Below, one piece after another: positions 14,888 through 23,320 of a stretch of DNA of 64,000 nucleotides. The notes under the pieces are model-generated. The model saw nothing but the letters and a program-made list of their open reading frames with translations. It did not search any database and was not told where the DNA came from. Position 1 is the stretch's first letter, and each line of letters begins with the position of its first letter. This DNA is from Achromobacter arsenitoxydans SY8 (lineage in GTDB: Bacteria; Pseudomonadota; Gammaproteobacteria; Burkholderiales; Burkholderiaceae_B): positions 1-64,000 of the forward strand of contig NZ_AGUF01000075.1 of NCBI RefSeq assembly GCF_000236785.1, written 5' to 3'. The position numbers and the translations under genes are program-made.

Positions 14888-15496
14888 ATGTCCATCGTCT
14901 TTTATTGGCACCCCATGTCCAGCGCATCGCCCGTCGCCAGCGCGCTGGCGGAACTGGGCGTGTCCCACGAACGCGTCAAGGTGGACATCCGGACCGGCGA
15001 ACAGCGCCGTCCCGAGTTTTTGGCGCGGAACCCGAACGGCAAGGTGCCGACGCTGACCGTGGACGGCGCGCCGATGTTCGAAGCGCTGGCGATCCAGCTC
15101 TGGCTGGGAGAACGCTACGGCGTGGAGCGTGGGCTGTGGCCGGCCGCCGATGCCCCGGAGCGCCTCCTGGCGATGTCGTGGTGCGCGTGGGCCTACGTGA
15201 GCTACGGCGCGGTCCTGTCGCGGCTGTACCTGGCCGGGCATGGCGAGGCGCCGCGCAAGGACGCGGCGCAGGCGCAGGCAGCCATGGACGACCTGGACAC
15301 GCTGCTCGCCGTGCTGGACGGCCACCTGGCCGGGCGTGCCTGGGTGCTGGGAGAGGCGTACTCCCTGGCCGATCTGGTGATCGGTTCGGTCGTCGGCTAC
15401 AGCGCCTACCTGGGCGCGCGGATCGCCGCGCATCCGCACGTGGCGGCGTGGCTGGGCCGTGTCCAGGCCCGGCCCGCGATGCAGGGCGACATCTGA
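14888..15496 (+). CDS. glutathione S-transferase
   Basis: A 202-residue GST. The thioredoxin-like N-domain contains SIVFYWHPMSSASPVASAL with a Ser-Ser in the catalytic loop, RRPEFLARNPNGKVPTLTVD with the cis-Pro, and FEALAIQLWL, where the glutathione gamma-glutamyl contact normally sits. The helical C-domain has AWVLGEAYSLADLVIGSVVG, the conserved N-capping Asp motif. The substrate is unknown. It may be induced through the divergent WYL regulator. It is convergent with the ParB-like lipoprotein gene 20 bases downstream. Confidence 0.9.
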   Translation: MSIVFYWHPMSSASPVASALAELGVSHERVKVDIRTGEQRRPEFLARNPNGKVPTLTVDGAPMFEALAIQLWLGERYGVERGLWPAADAPERLLAMSWCAWAYVSYGAVLSRLYLAGHGEAPRKDAAQAQAAMDDLDTLLAVLDGHLAGRAWVLGEAYSLADLVIGSVVGYSAYLGARIAAHPHVAAWLGRVQARPAMQGDI

Positions 15497-15516
15497 TTGC
15501 CGCGCGGGGTCTGGCG

Positions 15517-16848
15517 TCACCAGCCCCAGCAGGTGCCCGCCGCCGGCTTGCCGCAGGTGCGGTAATTGACCGCGAACCACAGCTTTCCGGCGCCGCGCGG
15601 GGTGGAGTCGGACGTCTTGAAGTCATTGCGCGGCAGTTCTTCCAGGGTGTCGCGCGCATCCTTGGTGGGCGAACCGCTGGCGGCGCCCGGCGCCAGGACG
15701 ATCCGTCCCAGGCTGGCCGCATCGCGGTCCTCGAACACGATGTCGGCGTCGTTCAGCGCGCTCATCTTCAGCGACGCGTCGCGCACCGCGGCGGCGTAGC
15801 TGTCGGCGGATCCCGTGGGGGCCAGGCTGCTGTTCAGCGTGCTGACGGCCAGGATCTGCGCGGGGGTGGCCGGCGCCTGCATCTTGTATTGGTCCAGCCC
15901 CTGCAACTGGCCGGCGGCGGCCTGGCGGCGCAGCCAGTCGCCCCACAGGAACTCGGCGAATTCAGGCAGATTGCCGTTGCTGTAGGCAATGTCCCGCGTG
16001 AAGTACACCAGCGAGCGGTAGCGGTCTTCCTGCATGCCGCCGGGTTCCTGCGCATTGGCCAGTCCAAGGCGGGCCGGCAGTTGGTCCACGGTAATGGGCT
16101 GGTTCTGGCCGTCGCGCAGCCAGGCGCGGCGCTCGTCGACCATGCGCTGCCAGAACGCGGCGGCCGACGTCAGGTCGCTGTAGTTGGCGTCGACCTTCAC
16201 CCACACGGGCAGCTTGGGGCCGCCGTCGGCGATCTCGCGCAGCGACGAGAACGTGTGATGGCCGTCGGTCAGGTAGAGATTGCCGTCCCAGCCGACGACC
16301 ACCGTCTTGAGGTTCGCGGCATTCGTGCCTGGCGCGTCCTTGCACGTGAAGGTGTCGGGCTGGTCCAGGCGCGCCGCGCGGGCCTGCGCGATGCTCTGGA
16401 ATTTCTGCGCGCGTTCGGCGCCGCCCACGTCTTCGCAGTAGTCGTCGAACTTCTTGCCGACGGTGCGGTTCAGATAATCAAGCTGCAGCGCGGGATCCGC
16501 GGCCCAGGTCGCGCGGTCGAAGTCGCCTTGCCAGCGGCCCAGCTTGTAGTAGATCTGGTCGTAGCCGATGGCGGCCTGGGTGGGGTTCAGTTCCTCGATG
16601 CGGACCTGGATGACGTCGCCCGGCTTGGCTTGCAGGTAGGCGGTATTGCGCGCGGGCGCTTCGGGTTCGGGGGCCGGCGTTTCGGCGACCGGGGGCGGGG
16701 CGGGCAGGGGAGCGTTTTCGGCATCGTCGTCGCTGCCGCCGCCGTTGCAGGCGGCCAGGGCCAGCGGCAGCAGGGCCAGGGCAAAGGCGCGCATCAGGCG
16801 CGACGGACGGGCGAGGGAAGCAAGCTCGGAAGGGGAACGGGTAGGCAT
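15517..16848 (-). CDS. exported ParB/Srx-like lipoprotein
   Basis: A 443-residue lipoprotein. A signal peptide (MRAFALALLPLALAAC, lipobox LAAC) is followed by an Asp/Pro-rich linker and then a ParB/sulfiredoxin-like fold. YDQIYYKLGRWQGDFDRATW and NLYLTDGHHTFSSLREI match the ParBc_2 type, with the DGHHT motif in the nucleotide-binding position. The C-terminal 150 residues are of unknown function and hold a cysteine pair near the end (TCGKPAAGTC). Exported ParB-like proteins are widespread in proteobacteria, but their activity is unproven. The start could also be ATG 16794, which places the signal peptide at residue 1. Confidence 0.8.
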   Translation of the reverse strand: MPTRSPSELASLARPSRLMRAFALALLPLALAACNGGGSDDDAENAPLPAPPPVAETPAPEPEAPARNTAYLQAKPGDVIQVRIEELNPTQAAIGYDQIYYKLGRWQGDFDRATWAADPALQLDYLNRTVGKKFDDYCEDVGGAERAQKFQSIAQARAARLDQPDTFTCKDAPGTNAANLKTVVVGWDGNLYLTDGHHTFSSLREIADGGPKLPVWVKVDANYSDLTSAAAFWQRMVDERRAWLRDGQNQPITVDQLPARLGLANAQEPGGMQEDRYRSLVYFTRDIAYSNGNLPEFAEFLWGDWLRRQAAAGQLQGLDQYKMQAPATPAQILAVSTLNSSLAPTGSADSYAAAVRDASLKMSALNDADIVFEDRDAASLGRIVLAPGAASGSPTKDARDTLEELPRNDFKTSDSTPRGAGKLWFAVNYRTCGKPAAGTCWGW

Positions 16849-17046
16849 GGCAGTTCTTGGGGGCTGCGATCAGTAAGGGAGGCCGATCATGCCGGACGCT
16901 TGTTTCCTGCTCATTGCACTGCGCCGCAAGTCGGGTCGAGCTTAGGCCGGCGCTGCGGCCGCTGCAAGGAGATAATGGCGGCGCGCCCCGCTGGCGCGGC
17001 ATCGCGGCGGTACGGGCATATGAAAAAACCAAGGAGGCAGCCGGCT

Positions 17047-17715
17047 ATGGCTTACATCAAATTCTGGCGGGTCTGTGTGGTGCTTGCGCTGGCAGCAGCC
17101 GGTTTCGAGGCCGCCGCAGACGACCGCGCCGCTCAACTGCTGGAAGCGTCCGCCAACGGCGACGCCGCGCGTGTCCGCGAACTGCTGGCCCAGGGCGCGC
17201 CGCTGGAAGCGCGCGATGCGCAGGGCAATACGCCGCTGCTGCGCGCCACCCAGGGCAATCACGCGCAGGCCGCGGGGGCGCTGATCGAGGCTGGGGCTGA
17301 CGTGAACGCCCAGAACCGCATGCAGGACAGCGCCTATCTGCTGGCGGGCGCGCAAGGTTACCTGGAGATCCTGGAACTGACGCTGCGCCACGGCGCGGAT
17401 CTGAAAAGCACCAACCGCTACGGCGGCACGGCGCTGATACCCGCATGCGAGCGCGGCCATGTTGAAGTGGTGAAGCGGCTGCTGCAGGCCGGGGTAGATC
17501 CGAACCACGTCAACCGGCTGGGTTGGACGGGGTTGCTGGAGGCCATCATCCTGAGCGACGGCGGACCGCGCCATCAGGCCATTGTGGCGCTGCTGATCGA
17601 AGGCGGGGCGGATGTGAACCTGGCGGACGGCGACGGCCGCAGTCCCCTGCAGCACGCGCGTCAGCGCGGGCAAACGGAAATCGTCCAGATGCTGGAACGC
17701 GCCCGGGCCCGCTGA
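17047..17715 (+). CDS. periplasmic ankyrin-repeat protein
   Basis: A 222-residue protein with a signal peptide (FWRVCVVLALAAAGFEAAA) and five to six ankyrin repeats from residue 28 to 215, for example DAQGNTPLLRATQGNHAQAA, NRYGGTALIPACERGHVEVV and DGDGRSPLQHARQRGQTEIV. Ankyrin arrays bind proteins, and periplasmic examples in proteobacteria are sometimes linked to catalase or peroxide defence. No such partner is nearby. AAGGAGG at 17031-17037 fixes ATG 17047 rather than ATG 17020. Confidence 0.88.
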   Translation: MAYIKFWRVCVVLALAAAGFEAAADDRAAQLLEASANGDAARVRELLAQGAPLEARDAQGNTPLLRATQGNHAQAAGALIEAGADVNAQNRMQDSAYLLAGAQGYLEILELTLRHGADLKSTNRYGGTALIPACERGHVEVVKRLLQAGVDPNHVNRLGWTGLLEAIILSDGGPRHQAIVALLIEGGADVNLADGDGRSPLQHARQRGQTEIVQMLERARAR

Positions 17716-17774
17716 GCGAACCCGGGCGGTGAAGCAAGCCGGCGCCGCGGAAAGCGGGCCGGCATTGCATCCGC

Positions 17775-18881
17775 TTAGAACTGGTGGCGGATGCCCACGC
17801 CGGCGGCGGTGCTCTTCAGACCGTCGACGAACGCGTAGTCCGTGCCGTACGAGCCATAGGCGTACAGGTTGGTGCGCTTGGACAGGTCGTAGGTGTAGCC
17901 GACGCTGTAGACGTTCATGTTCTCGTCGCCGCCCGTCAGCTTGCTGTTGGACGGGTCCACGTGCTGCCACGAGGCGAACAGGCTGCCCGAGGCGCCGACC
18001 GGCAGGGTCGCGCCCAGCATGTAGGAATTGGCCTTAAAGCCGTCCACGAAGCGGTTGGTGCCGAATTCGTCGCTGAAGGGCGTGCCGGCGGGCAGGTCCT
18101 GGCCCACGAACCAGCCGTCGGTGGTGCGGCCGTAGGCGGCGGCCAGCTTGACCACTTCCAGGTCGTACGACACGCCCAGGGCGTACTGGCGCGGGGTGGC
18201 GCCGTTGTCGATGGAGCTGTTGTTGGCGCCGTTCAACTGGTCGTAGGTCAGCGCCACGTTCAGCGGACCCTGCACGTAGCGCAGGCCGGCGGTGATGCCG
18301 CGCGTGTTGTCGGCGGTGCGGAAGCCGGTCTGGTCCGCGTTGGTGTCGTCCGCATTGAACGAGTAGCCCACGCCGAATTCAAAGCCGTTCACCGAAGGGG
18401 TGCGGTACATGACCATGTTGTCCCAGCGCATGGTGTTGGCCGCGCTGAAACCCAGGCCCAGGTTGGATTGGGTGTAGCTGGTGTAGAAGGGGTCGATGTC
18501 GGCCAGATAGTTCGAGCCGATCGTGGCCTGGCGGCCGAATTCCAGCGTGCCCCATGCGTCGTTGGCCAAACCGATGGTGGCCTGGCGGCCGAAGAGGCGG
18601 CCCGATTGGCCGCGCTGGCCGTTGGCGGAGTCAAAGCCGCTTTCCAGCTTGAAGACGGCGCGCAGGCCGTCGCCCAGATCTTCGGATCCGCGCAGGCCCC
18701 AGCGGGAGCCGGCCTGGATGCCGTTGATCATGCCGAGCTTGGAACCGCTGTATCCATCGCCCTTGATCTTGTTGTAGCCGAGACCGGTGTCGATGACACC
18801 ATAGAGAGTGACTGACGGTTCTGCCTGGGCAATGCCTGCAAATGAAGCCAGCATTGCGGCGGCGAGCAGCGTCTTTTTCAT
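17775..18881 (-). CDS. Gram-negative general porin (OmpC/BP0840 type)
   Basis: A 368-residue outer-membrane beta-barrel. The signal peptide KKTLLAAAMLASFAGIAQA is followed by EPSVTLYGVIDTGLGYNKI, the first strand typical of the betaproteobacterial trimeric porins. SRWGLRGSEDLGDGLRAVFK is a family hallmark, and the sequence ends with GVGIRHQF, the C-terminal Phe needed for barrel assembly. ATG 18881 is chosen because it places the signal peptide at the start. It passes small hydrophilic solutes. It is divergent from nrtR over 261 bases, in which I see no convincing operator. Confidence 0.93.
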   Translation of the reverse strand: MKKTLLAAAMLASFAGIAQAEPSVTLYGVIDTGLGYNKIKGDGYSGSKLGMINGIQAGSRWGLRGSEDLGDGLRAVFKLESGFDSANGQRGQSGRLFGRQATIGLANDAWGTLEFGRQATIGSNYLADIDPFYTSYTQSNLGLGFSAANTMRWDNMVMYRTPSVNGFEFGVGYSFNADDTNADQTGFRTADNTRGITAGLRYVQGPLNVALTYDQLNGANNSSIDNGATPRQYALGVSYDLEVVKLAAAYGRTTDGWFVGQDLPAGTPFSDEFGTNRFVDGFKANSYMLGATLPVGASGSLFASWQHVDPSNSKLTGGDENMNVYSVGYTYDLSKRTNLYAYGSYGTDYAFVDGLKSTAAGVGIRHQF

Positions 18882-19142
18882 CCGGGAAACTCCTGGGATA
18901 TGGGTTGGAAAAAACAAAAGGAACAGCACGCCTAGCATCAACCGGGCGGTGTTCCTTGGGCTGCATTGTAGAACAATGCGTTATTTTCCGTTAACGAGCG
19001 TCAATTCCAGCCTATTTCGGTTCATCTTTGGCCGGGAAAACTTCGGACGCCGATGTCGCCCGAAAGCAGGGCTGCCGGCGCGCTCCAATCGGCCGATTGA
19101 CCGGCGGGCCGCATAGTGGCATCTTGCCCCGAAGCCTGAACT

Positions 19143-19808
19143 GTGGAGTCGCCCGTGGACTTTCCCAATCCCCTCGTTACCGTTGACGCCGTCCTGCTCA
19201 CCCTGCGCGACGGCGGCCTGGAGATCGCGCTGCATCAGCGCGACCGCGAGCCCTTCCTGGGCGCCATGGCGCTGCCGGGCGGCGTCGTGCATGCGGACGA
19301 GGACACCTCCACCGAGGACAGCATCCGGCGCGTGCTGCGGGACAAGACCGGGTTCGAGCCGCGCTACCTGGAGCAGCTGCAGGTGTTCTCGGGGCAGGAC
19401 CGCGACCCCCGCCAGTGGTCGCTTTCCGTGGCCTACGTGGCGCTGGTGCCGGCGGCCGAACTGGAAGCGGCCACGCGCGCGGAGTTCCGCTTCGTCAGCG
19501 TGGACGCCTTGCCGCCCCTGGCGTTCGACCACGCCGCCATCGTGGGGGCGGCCGTGAAGCGCCTGCGCGGCAAGTCCAGCTATTCCACCTTGCCGTTTTT
19601 CCTGCTGCCCGAAAGCTTCACGCTGACCCAACTGCAGCACACCTACGAGGCCATCCTGCAGACCCGGCTGGAGAAATCCAATTTCCGCCGCAAGATGGAG
19701 GCCTGGGACGTGCTGGAGGCAACCAGCGACTACGTCGGCGGCGCGCAGCGGCCAGCCCGCCTGTACCGCCTGAAAGACTTCACCCTGTTCGACCGCAGCG
19801 TCGCCTGA
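19143..19808 (+). CDS. nrtR: NrtR-type Nudix-related transcriptional regulator
   Basis: A 221-residue regulator of NAD metabolism. The N-domain is Nudix-like (TVDAVLLTLRDGGLEIALHQ, FLGAMALPGGVVHADED), but the catalytic box is degraded: the place of REUxEExGU reads RRVLRDKTGF, so the metal-binding glutamates are absent. The C-domain is a winged helix (LTQLQHTYEAILQTRLEKSN, FRRKMEAWDVLE). NrtR proteins bind ADP-ribose or NAD-related ligands and release DNA. The next two genes are a PRPP synthetase paralogue and nadV, the classic NrtR target set. GTG 19143 is the likeliest start; GTG 19155 is possible. Confidence 0.9.
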   Translation: MESPVDFPNPLVTVDAVLLTLRDGGLEIALHQRDREPFLGAMALPGGVVHADEDTSTEDSIRRVLRDKTGFEPRYLEQLQVFSGQDRDPRQWSLSVAYVALVPAAELEAATRAEFRFVSVDALPPLAFDHAAIVGAAVKRLRGKSSYSTLPFFLLPESFTLTQLQHTYEAILQTRLEKSNFRRKMEAWDVLEATSDYVGGAQRPARLYRLKDFTLFDRSVA

Positions 19809-19841
19809 GCGCCGCTGGCGGATGTGGCGGATTCTCTGATA

Positions 19842-19902
19842 GTTGCAAAACAACAATAAGAGGGTCTATACTGGCGTCACTTAGTTTTGAAATGCCACTA
19901 AG
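19842..19902 (+). promoter_or_regulatory. promoter and candidate NrtR operators for the NAD-salvage pair
   Basis: TTGCAA (19843-19848) and TATACT (19867-19872), 18 bases apart, make a sigma-70 promoter. GTTG-CAAAA-CAAC (19842-19854) covers the -35. CTTAGT-N11-ACTAAG (19880-19902) begins at the expected start point and ends 8 bases before the ATG at 19911. Either dyad would allow NrtR repression. The downstream dyad is the stronger candidate because of its symmetric 6-base arms. Confidence 0.65.
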
Positions 19903-19910
19903 AGACGACC

Positions 19911-20744
19911 ATGTTCACGATCACCGCGCTATCAGCAGGACAACGCCGGACCGACACGCCGGCCGCATTCACTTTCCCGGGCGGCGAATGCCAGGTCACG
20001 GTGCCGGCCGGATTGCGGGACGTAGCGGACGCCGCCACCGAATTCCGCATCCACGCCTTGCTGAAGTCGGCGGAGGACGTCATGCGCCTCTTGATGCTGA
20101 CGGACGCGCTGCGCCGCCTGAACCCGGCCGTGCCGGTGCACCTGGACATGCCCTATGTGCCGTATGCGCGGCAGGACCGCGTGTGCAATCCGGGCGAGGC
20201 GCTGGGCGCGGCCGTGTTCTGCAAGCTGATCAACGACCAGCAGTACGCCACCGTGACCATCGTGGAGCCCCACAGCGACGTCACGCCGGCGCTGCTGCAG
20301 CGCGTGCGCGTCGTCGACGCCGCGGCCTTCGTGCAAAAGGCGCTGGCCGCGCCGATGTTTGCCCAGGGCGTCACGCTGATGGCGCCGGACGCCGGCGCCC
20401 GCAAGCGGGTGCAGGCCCTGGCCCGCAAGCTGGGCGTGACCGAGGTGCGCTACGCGGAGAAAGTGCGCGACCCCCAGACCGGCCGCATCACTGAAACCCG
20501 CGTGCCCGACGATATCCCCGCGCAGCCCGTGCTGGTGGTCGACGACATCTGCGACGGCGGCCGCACGTTCCTGGAACTGGCGGCCGCATTGCGCGACAAG
20601 ACGAACCAGCCGCTGTGCCTGTATGTCACCCACGGCATTTTCAGCAAAGGCCTGGCGGAGCTGAACGCCCGCTATGCCGCCGTATTCACCGCCTATGACT
20701 GGACCGCCGCCGAAGGCGCCGGCGCTCCCGTGCTGGTCAACTAA
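19911..20744 (+). CDS. ribose-phosphate pyrophosphokinase paralogue
   Basis: A 277-residue Prs-like enzyme that should make PRPP from ribose 5-phosphate and ATP. It shows the Prs segments DMPYVPYARQDRVCNPGEAL (ATP site with paired Arg), VEPHSDVTPAL (Asp/His metal motif), LMAPDAGARKRVQALARKL and the PRPP loop VLVVDDICDGGRTFLEL. It is about 35 residues shorter than housekeeping Prs, mainly at the N-terminus. Placed 13 bases before nadV, it probably supplies PRPP directly for nicotinamide salvage. This local-supply role is inferred from the operon. Confidence 0.9.
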   Translation: MFTITALSAGQRRTDTPAAFTFPGGECQVTVPAGLRDVADAATEFRIHALLKSAEDVMRLLMLTDALRRLNPAVPVHLDMPYVPYARQDRVCNPGEALGAAVFCKLINDQQYATVTIVEPHSDVTPALLQRVRVVDAAAFVQKALAAPMFAQGVTLMAPDAGARKRVQALARKLGVTEVRYAEKVRDPQTGRITETRVPDDIPAQPVLVVDDICDGGRTFLELAAALRDKTNQPLCLYVTHGIFSKGLAELNARYAAVFTAYDWTAAEGAGAPVLVN

Positions 20745-20757
20745 GAAGGAACCCGCC

Positions 20758-22458
20758 ATGAATGCTCCCGACTCCCTGGCCCCCGGCCTCAAGAACGGTC
20801 TCAACCCCTTCCTGCAGGCGGACTTCTACAAAACCGGCCACCCCTTCCAGTATCCCGAGGGCACCAACAAGATCCTGGCCAACTTCACGCCGCGTTCGGC
20901 CCGGCTGGCGCCGGTGCTGCCAGAACTGTTCGACGACAAGATCGTCTGGTTCGGGCTGCAGGGCTTCATCAAGGAGATCCTGATCGGCCTGTTCGATCGC
21001 GAATTCTTCGCCAAGTCCGCGGATGCGGCGGTGCGCCAGTACCAGCGCCGCGTCGACAACGCGCTGGGCAAGGGTGCGGTCACCGTCGACCACTTGCGCG
21101 CCCTGCACGAATTGGGCTACCTGCCGCTGGAGATCCGGTCGGTGCCGGAAGGCGCGCGCGTCGACATCCGCGTGCCGCCGGTCACCTTCATCAATACCCG
21201 GCCGGAATTCGCCTGGCTGGTGACCTACATCGAGACCCTGTTCAGCTGCGAATCCTGGAAGCCGTCCACGGTGGCGACCATCGCCTTCGAATACCGCAAG
21301 CTGCTGACCTACTTCGCGCGGCTGACGGGCAGCCCGATGGAATTCGTGAACTGGCAGGGCCACGACTTCTCCATGCGCGGCATGTCCGGCCTGTACGACG
21401 CGCGCAAGTGCGGCGCGGGCCACCTGCTGTCGTTCACCGGCACCGATACCATTCCCGCAATCGACTACCTGGAAGACATCTACGGCGCCGACTCCGACCG
21501 CGAGCTGATCGGCGGTTCCGTGCCGGCGACCGAACACTCGGTGATGTGCCTGGGCAGCAAGGAGGGCGAGATCGAAACCATCCGGCGCCTGGTCACGCAG
21601 GTCTATCCGTCGGGCATTGTGTCCGTGGTGTCGGACACCTGGGATTTCTGGCAGGTCGTGACGGACTTCGCTGCGGCGCTCAAGTCCGAGATCATGGGCC
21701 GCGGGCCGGACGCCTACGGCAACGCCAAGGTCGTGTTCCGGCCGGATTCCGGCGACCCCGTGAAGATCCTGACCGGCTACTTCTGCACCGACGTGCCCGG
21801 TGTGCAAGACCACGCCGCCATGGCGCAGGCGCTGGCCGACGGCTTCGAGGCCGTGCGCGACACCGCTACGGGCACGTACTGGCTGCTGGGCGAAGGCGCC
21901 CGTGCCGTGGAGACGCTGCGGTCGCAGGAAGTGAAGGGCGCGGTGCAATGCCTGTGGGACACCTTCGGGGGCGCCGAGACCGAACGCGGCTACAAGCTGC
22001 TGGACCCGCACGTCGGCTTGATCTACGGCGATTCGATCACCCTGACCCGGGCGCGCGACATCCTGGTGCGTCTGGCCCGCAAGGGTTTTGCGTCGGGCAA
22101 CGTGGTGCTGGGCATCGGTTCCTACACCTACCAGTACCTGACACGCGACACCTTTGGATGGGCCCTGAAGGCGACCTATGCCGAGGTCAATGGCGAACCG
22201 CAGGAGCTGGTGAAGGACCCGGTGACGGACTCCGGCGTGAAGCGGTCGGCCAAGGGCCTGTTGCGGGTGGACGAGACGCCGGCCGGCTATGTGCTGCACG
22301 ACCAGCAGACGCCCGAACAGGCGGCGGGCGGGGCGCTGGCGCCGGTGTTTCGCGACGGCTGCCTGCTGGCCGAGCAGAGCCTGGCGCAGATTCGCGAACG
22401 GCTGCAGGCATCCTGGGTGTGCCCGGAACCCGGCAGCGTCCGCTGGCCGGGCCTGTAA
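20758..22458 (+). CDS. nadV: nicotinamide phosphoribosyltransferase
   Basis: A 566-residue NAMPT-type enzyme joining nicotinamide and PRPP to form NMN. The long form and the motifs LNPFLQADFYKTGHPFQYPE, FVNWQGHDFSMRGMSGL, GGSVPATEHSVMCLGSKEGE and VFRPDSGDPVKIL fit the NAMPT/NadV family rather than the shorter nicotinate enzyme PncB. The catalytic-site His is in ATEHS. It starts at ATG 20758 with AGAAGGA upstream. It is the second gene of the NrtR-controlled pair and ends at a stem-loop terminator. Confidence 0.92.
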   Translation: MNAPDSLAPGLKNGLNPFLQADFYKTGHPFQYPEGTNKILANFTPRSARLAPVLPELFDDKIVWFGLQGFIKEILIGLFDREFFAKSADAAVRQYQRRVDNALGKGAVTVDHLRALHELGYLPLEIRSVPEGARVDIRVPPVTFINTRPEFAWLVTYIETLFSCESWKPSTVATIAFEYRKLLTYFARLTGSPMEFVNWQGHDFSMRGMSGLYDARKCGAGHLLSFTGTDTIPAIDYLEDIYGADSDRELIGGSVPATEHSVMCLGSKEGEIETIRRLVTQVYPSGIVSVVSDTWDFWQVVTDFAAALKSEIMGRGPDAYGNAKVVFRPDSGDPVKILTGYFCTDVPGVQDHAAMAQALADGFEAVRDTATGTYWLLGEGARAVETLRSQEVKGAVQCLWDTFGGAETERGYKLLDPHVGLIYGDSITLTRARDILVRLARKGFASGNVVLGIGSYTYQYLTRDTFGWALKATYAEVNGEPQELVKDPVTDSGVKRSAKGLLRVDETPAGYVLHDQQTPEQAAGGALAPVFRDGCLLAEQSLAQIRERLQASWVCPEPGSVRWPGL

Positions 22459-22487
22459 GGGCGGGCCGCCGGTCTTTCCTGCCGACG

Positions 22488-22521
22488 AAAAAATATGGCG
22501 CCCCTGGAGGCGCCATACTTT
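22488..22521. terminator. bidirectional intrinsic terminator
   Basis: A perfect 9-base stem, TATGGCGCC (22494-22502) and GGCGCCATA (22509-22517), has a 6-base loop. An A-run (22488-22493) lies on one side and CTTTT on the other. It sits between the convergent nadV and SURF1 genes and should end transcripts from both strands. Confidence 0.85.
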
Positions 22522-22540
22522 TCAACCCGGCCAGATCGGC

Positions 22541-23320
22541 TCAGGCTTTCTTGCGCGCGCGCTTTTCCTCGCGCACGAAGATCGCCACGCCCACGATCAC
22601 CATCAGCGCCAGCGCATACCAGGTGATGGCGTAGACCAGGTGATTGTTGGGGAAGTTGATGACGGTAAGGCCGCCAACCGGTTCCCGGGCGGGGTTCTTG
22701 CCCGGGCTGGACGCCGCATCGGCGTCGATGAAGAAGGGCGCCACGCCGGTCAGGCCGCGCGCGGCCGCAATGGCCGGCAGATCGCGTGAATACCAGAGAT
22801 TGGAGGCGGGGTCGTTGTTGCGCAGGAAGCCGCTGCCGGGTTCGCCCATGCGCAGCAGTCCGGTGACCTGCCCGGGCGCGGGCGGCTGGGCGATCTGCGC
22901 CTGGGCTTTGCGCCATTCCGGCAGCACGAAGCCGCGGTTGACCAGCACCGTGCCGCCGCCGGGCAGTTCCAGGGGCGTCATGACCCAGTAGCCGCTGCCC
23001 AGTTCGGTGGCGGCCTGCACCAGCGTCTGCTGGTCGAACTTGTAGGTGCCGGACGCGGATACGTGGCGGTACTCGGCGTTGTCGGACGTCAGCGCCGGCC
23101 ATTCGCTCGCGGCCGGAACCGGCGTGGCCGGCGCGTGGGCGCGCTGTTCGACTTGCGCGATCAGTGCGCGTTTCCAGGCAAGGCGGTGCACCTGCCAAGT
23201 GCCCAGGGCGCAAAGGCCGGCGAAGACGGCGACAGCAAGCAGCCCCAGGATGACCAGGGTTGCCTTGCTGCGCGGATTACGGGAGGTGTCGCGTGAAGTA
23301 GAGTCTTTTACTGCTGACAT
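22541..23320 (-). CDS. SURF1 family oxidase assembly protein
   Basis: A 259-residue inner-membrane protein with one transmembrane helix near residues 20-42 (ATLVILGLLAVAVFAGLCAL), a periplasmic domain, and a second helix near the end (NHLVYAITWYALALMVIVGV). LGTWQVHRLAWKRALI, VLVNRGFVLPEWR and YAITWY are SURF1 signatures. SURF1 helps heme insertion into heme-copper oxidases. It is the last gene of the cyo operon; its start shares one base with the cyoD stop. This points to a dedicated role for the bo3-type enzyme. Confidence 0.92.
   Translation of the reverse strand: MSAVKDSTSRDTSRNPRSKATLVILGLLAVAVFAGLCALGTWQVHRLAWKRALIAQVEQRAHAPATPVPAASEWPALTSDNAEYRHVSASGTYKFDQQTLVQAATELGSGYWVMTPLELPGGGTVLVNRGFVLPEWRKAQAQIAQPPAPGQVTGLLRMGEPGSGFLRNNDPASNLWYSRDLPAIAAARGLTGVAPFFIDADAASSPGKNPAREPVGGLTVINFPNNHLVYAITWYALALMVIVGVAIFVREEKRARKKA

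Noticed and set aside
13259-15580. A 773-codon open frame on the minus strand.
   Set aside because: It overlaps the WYL, GST and 13430 genes in other frames and has low-complexity Arg/Gly/His composition without any domain.
14905-17715. A 936-codon open frame on the plus strand.
   Set aside because: Only its last 223 codons are a gene (ankyrin protein from 17047). The rest is Arg/Gly/Ala-rich noise, antisense to the ParB-like lipoprotein or out of frame with the GST gene, as expected at this GC content.
18882-19142. Promoters and operators between porin and nrtR.
   Set aside because: TTGACG and TACAAT hexamers occur on the minus strand, but with poor spacing or partners. Nothing was strong enough to report.
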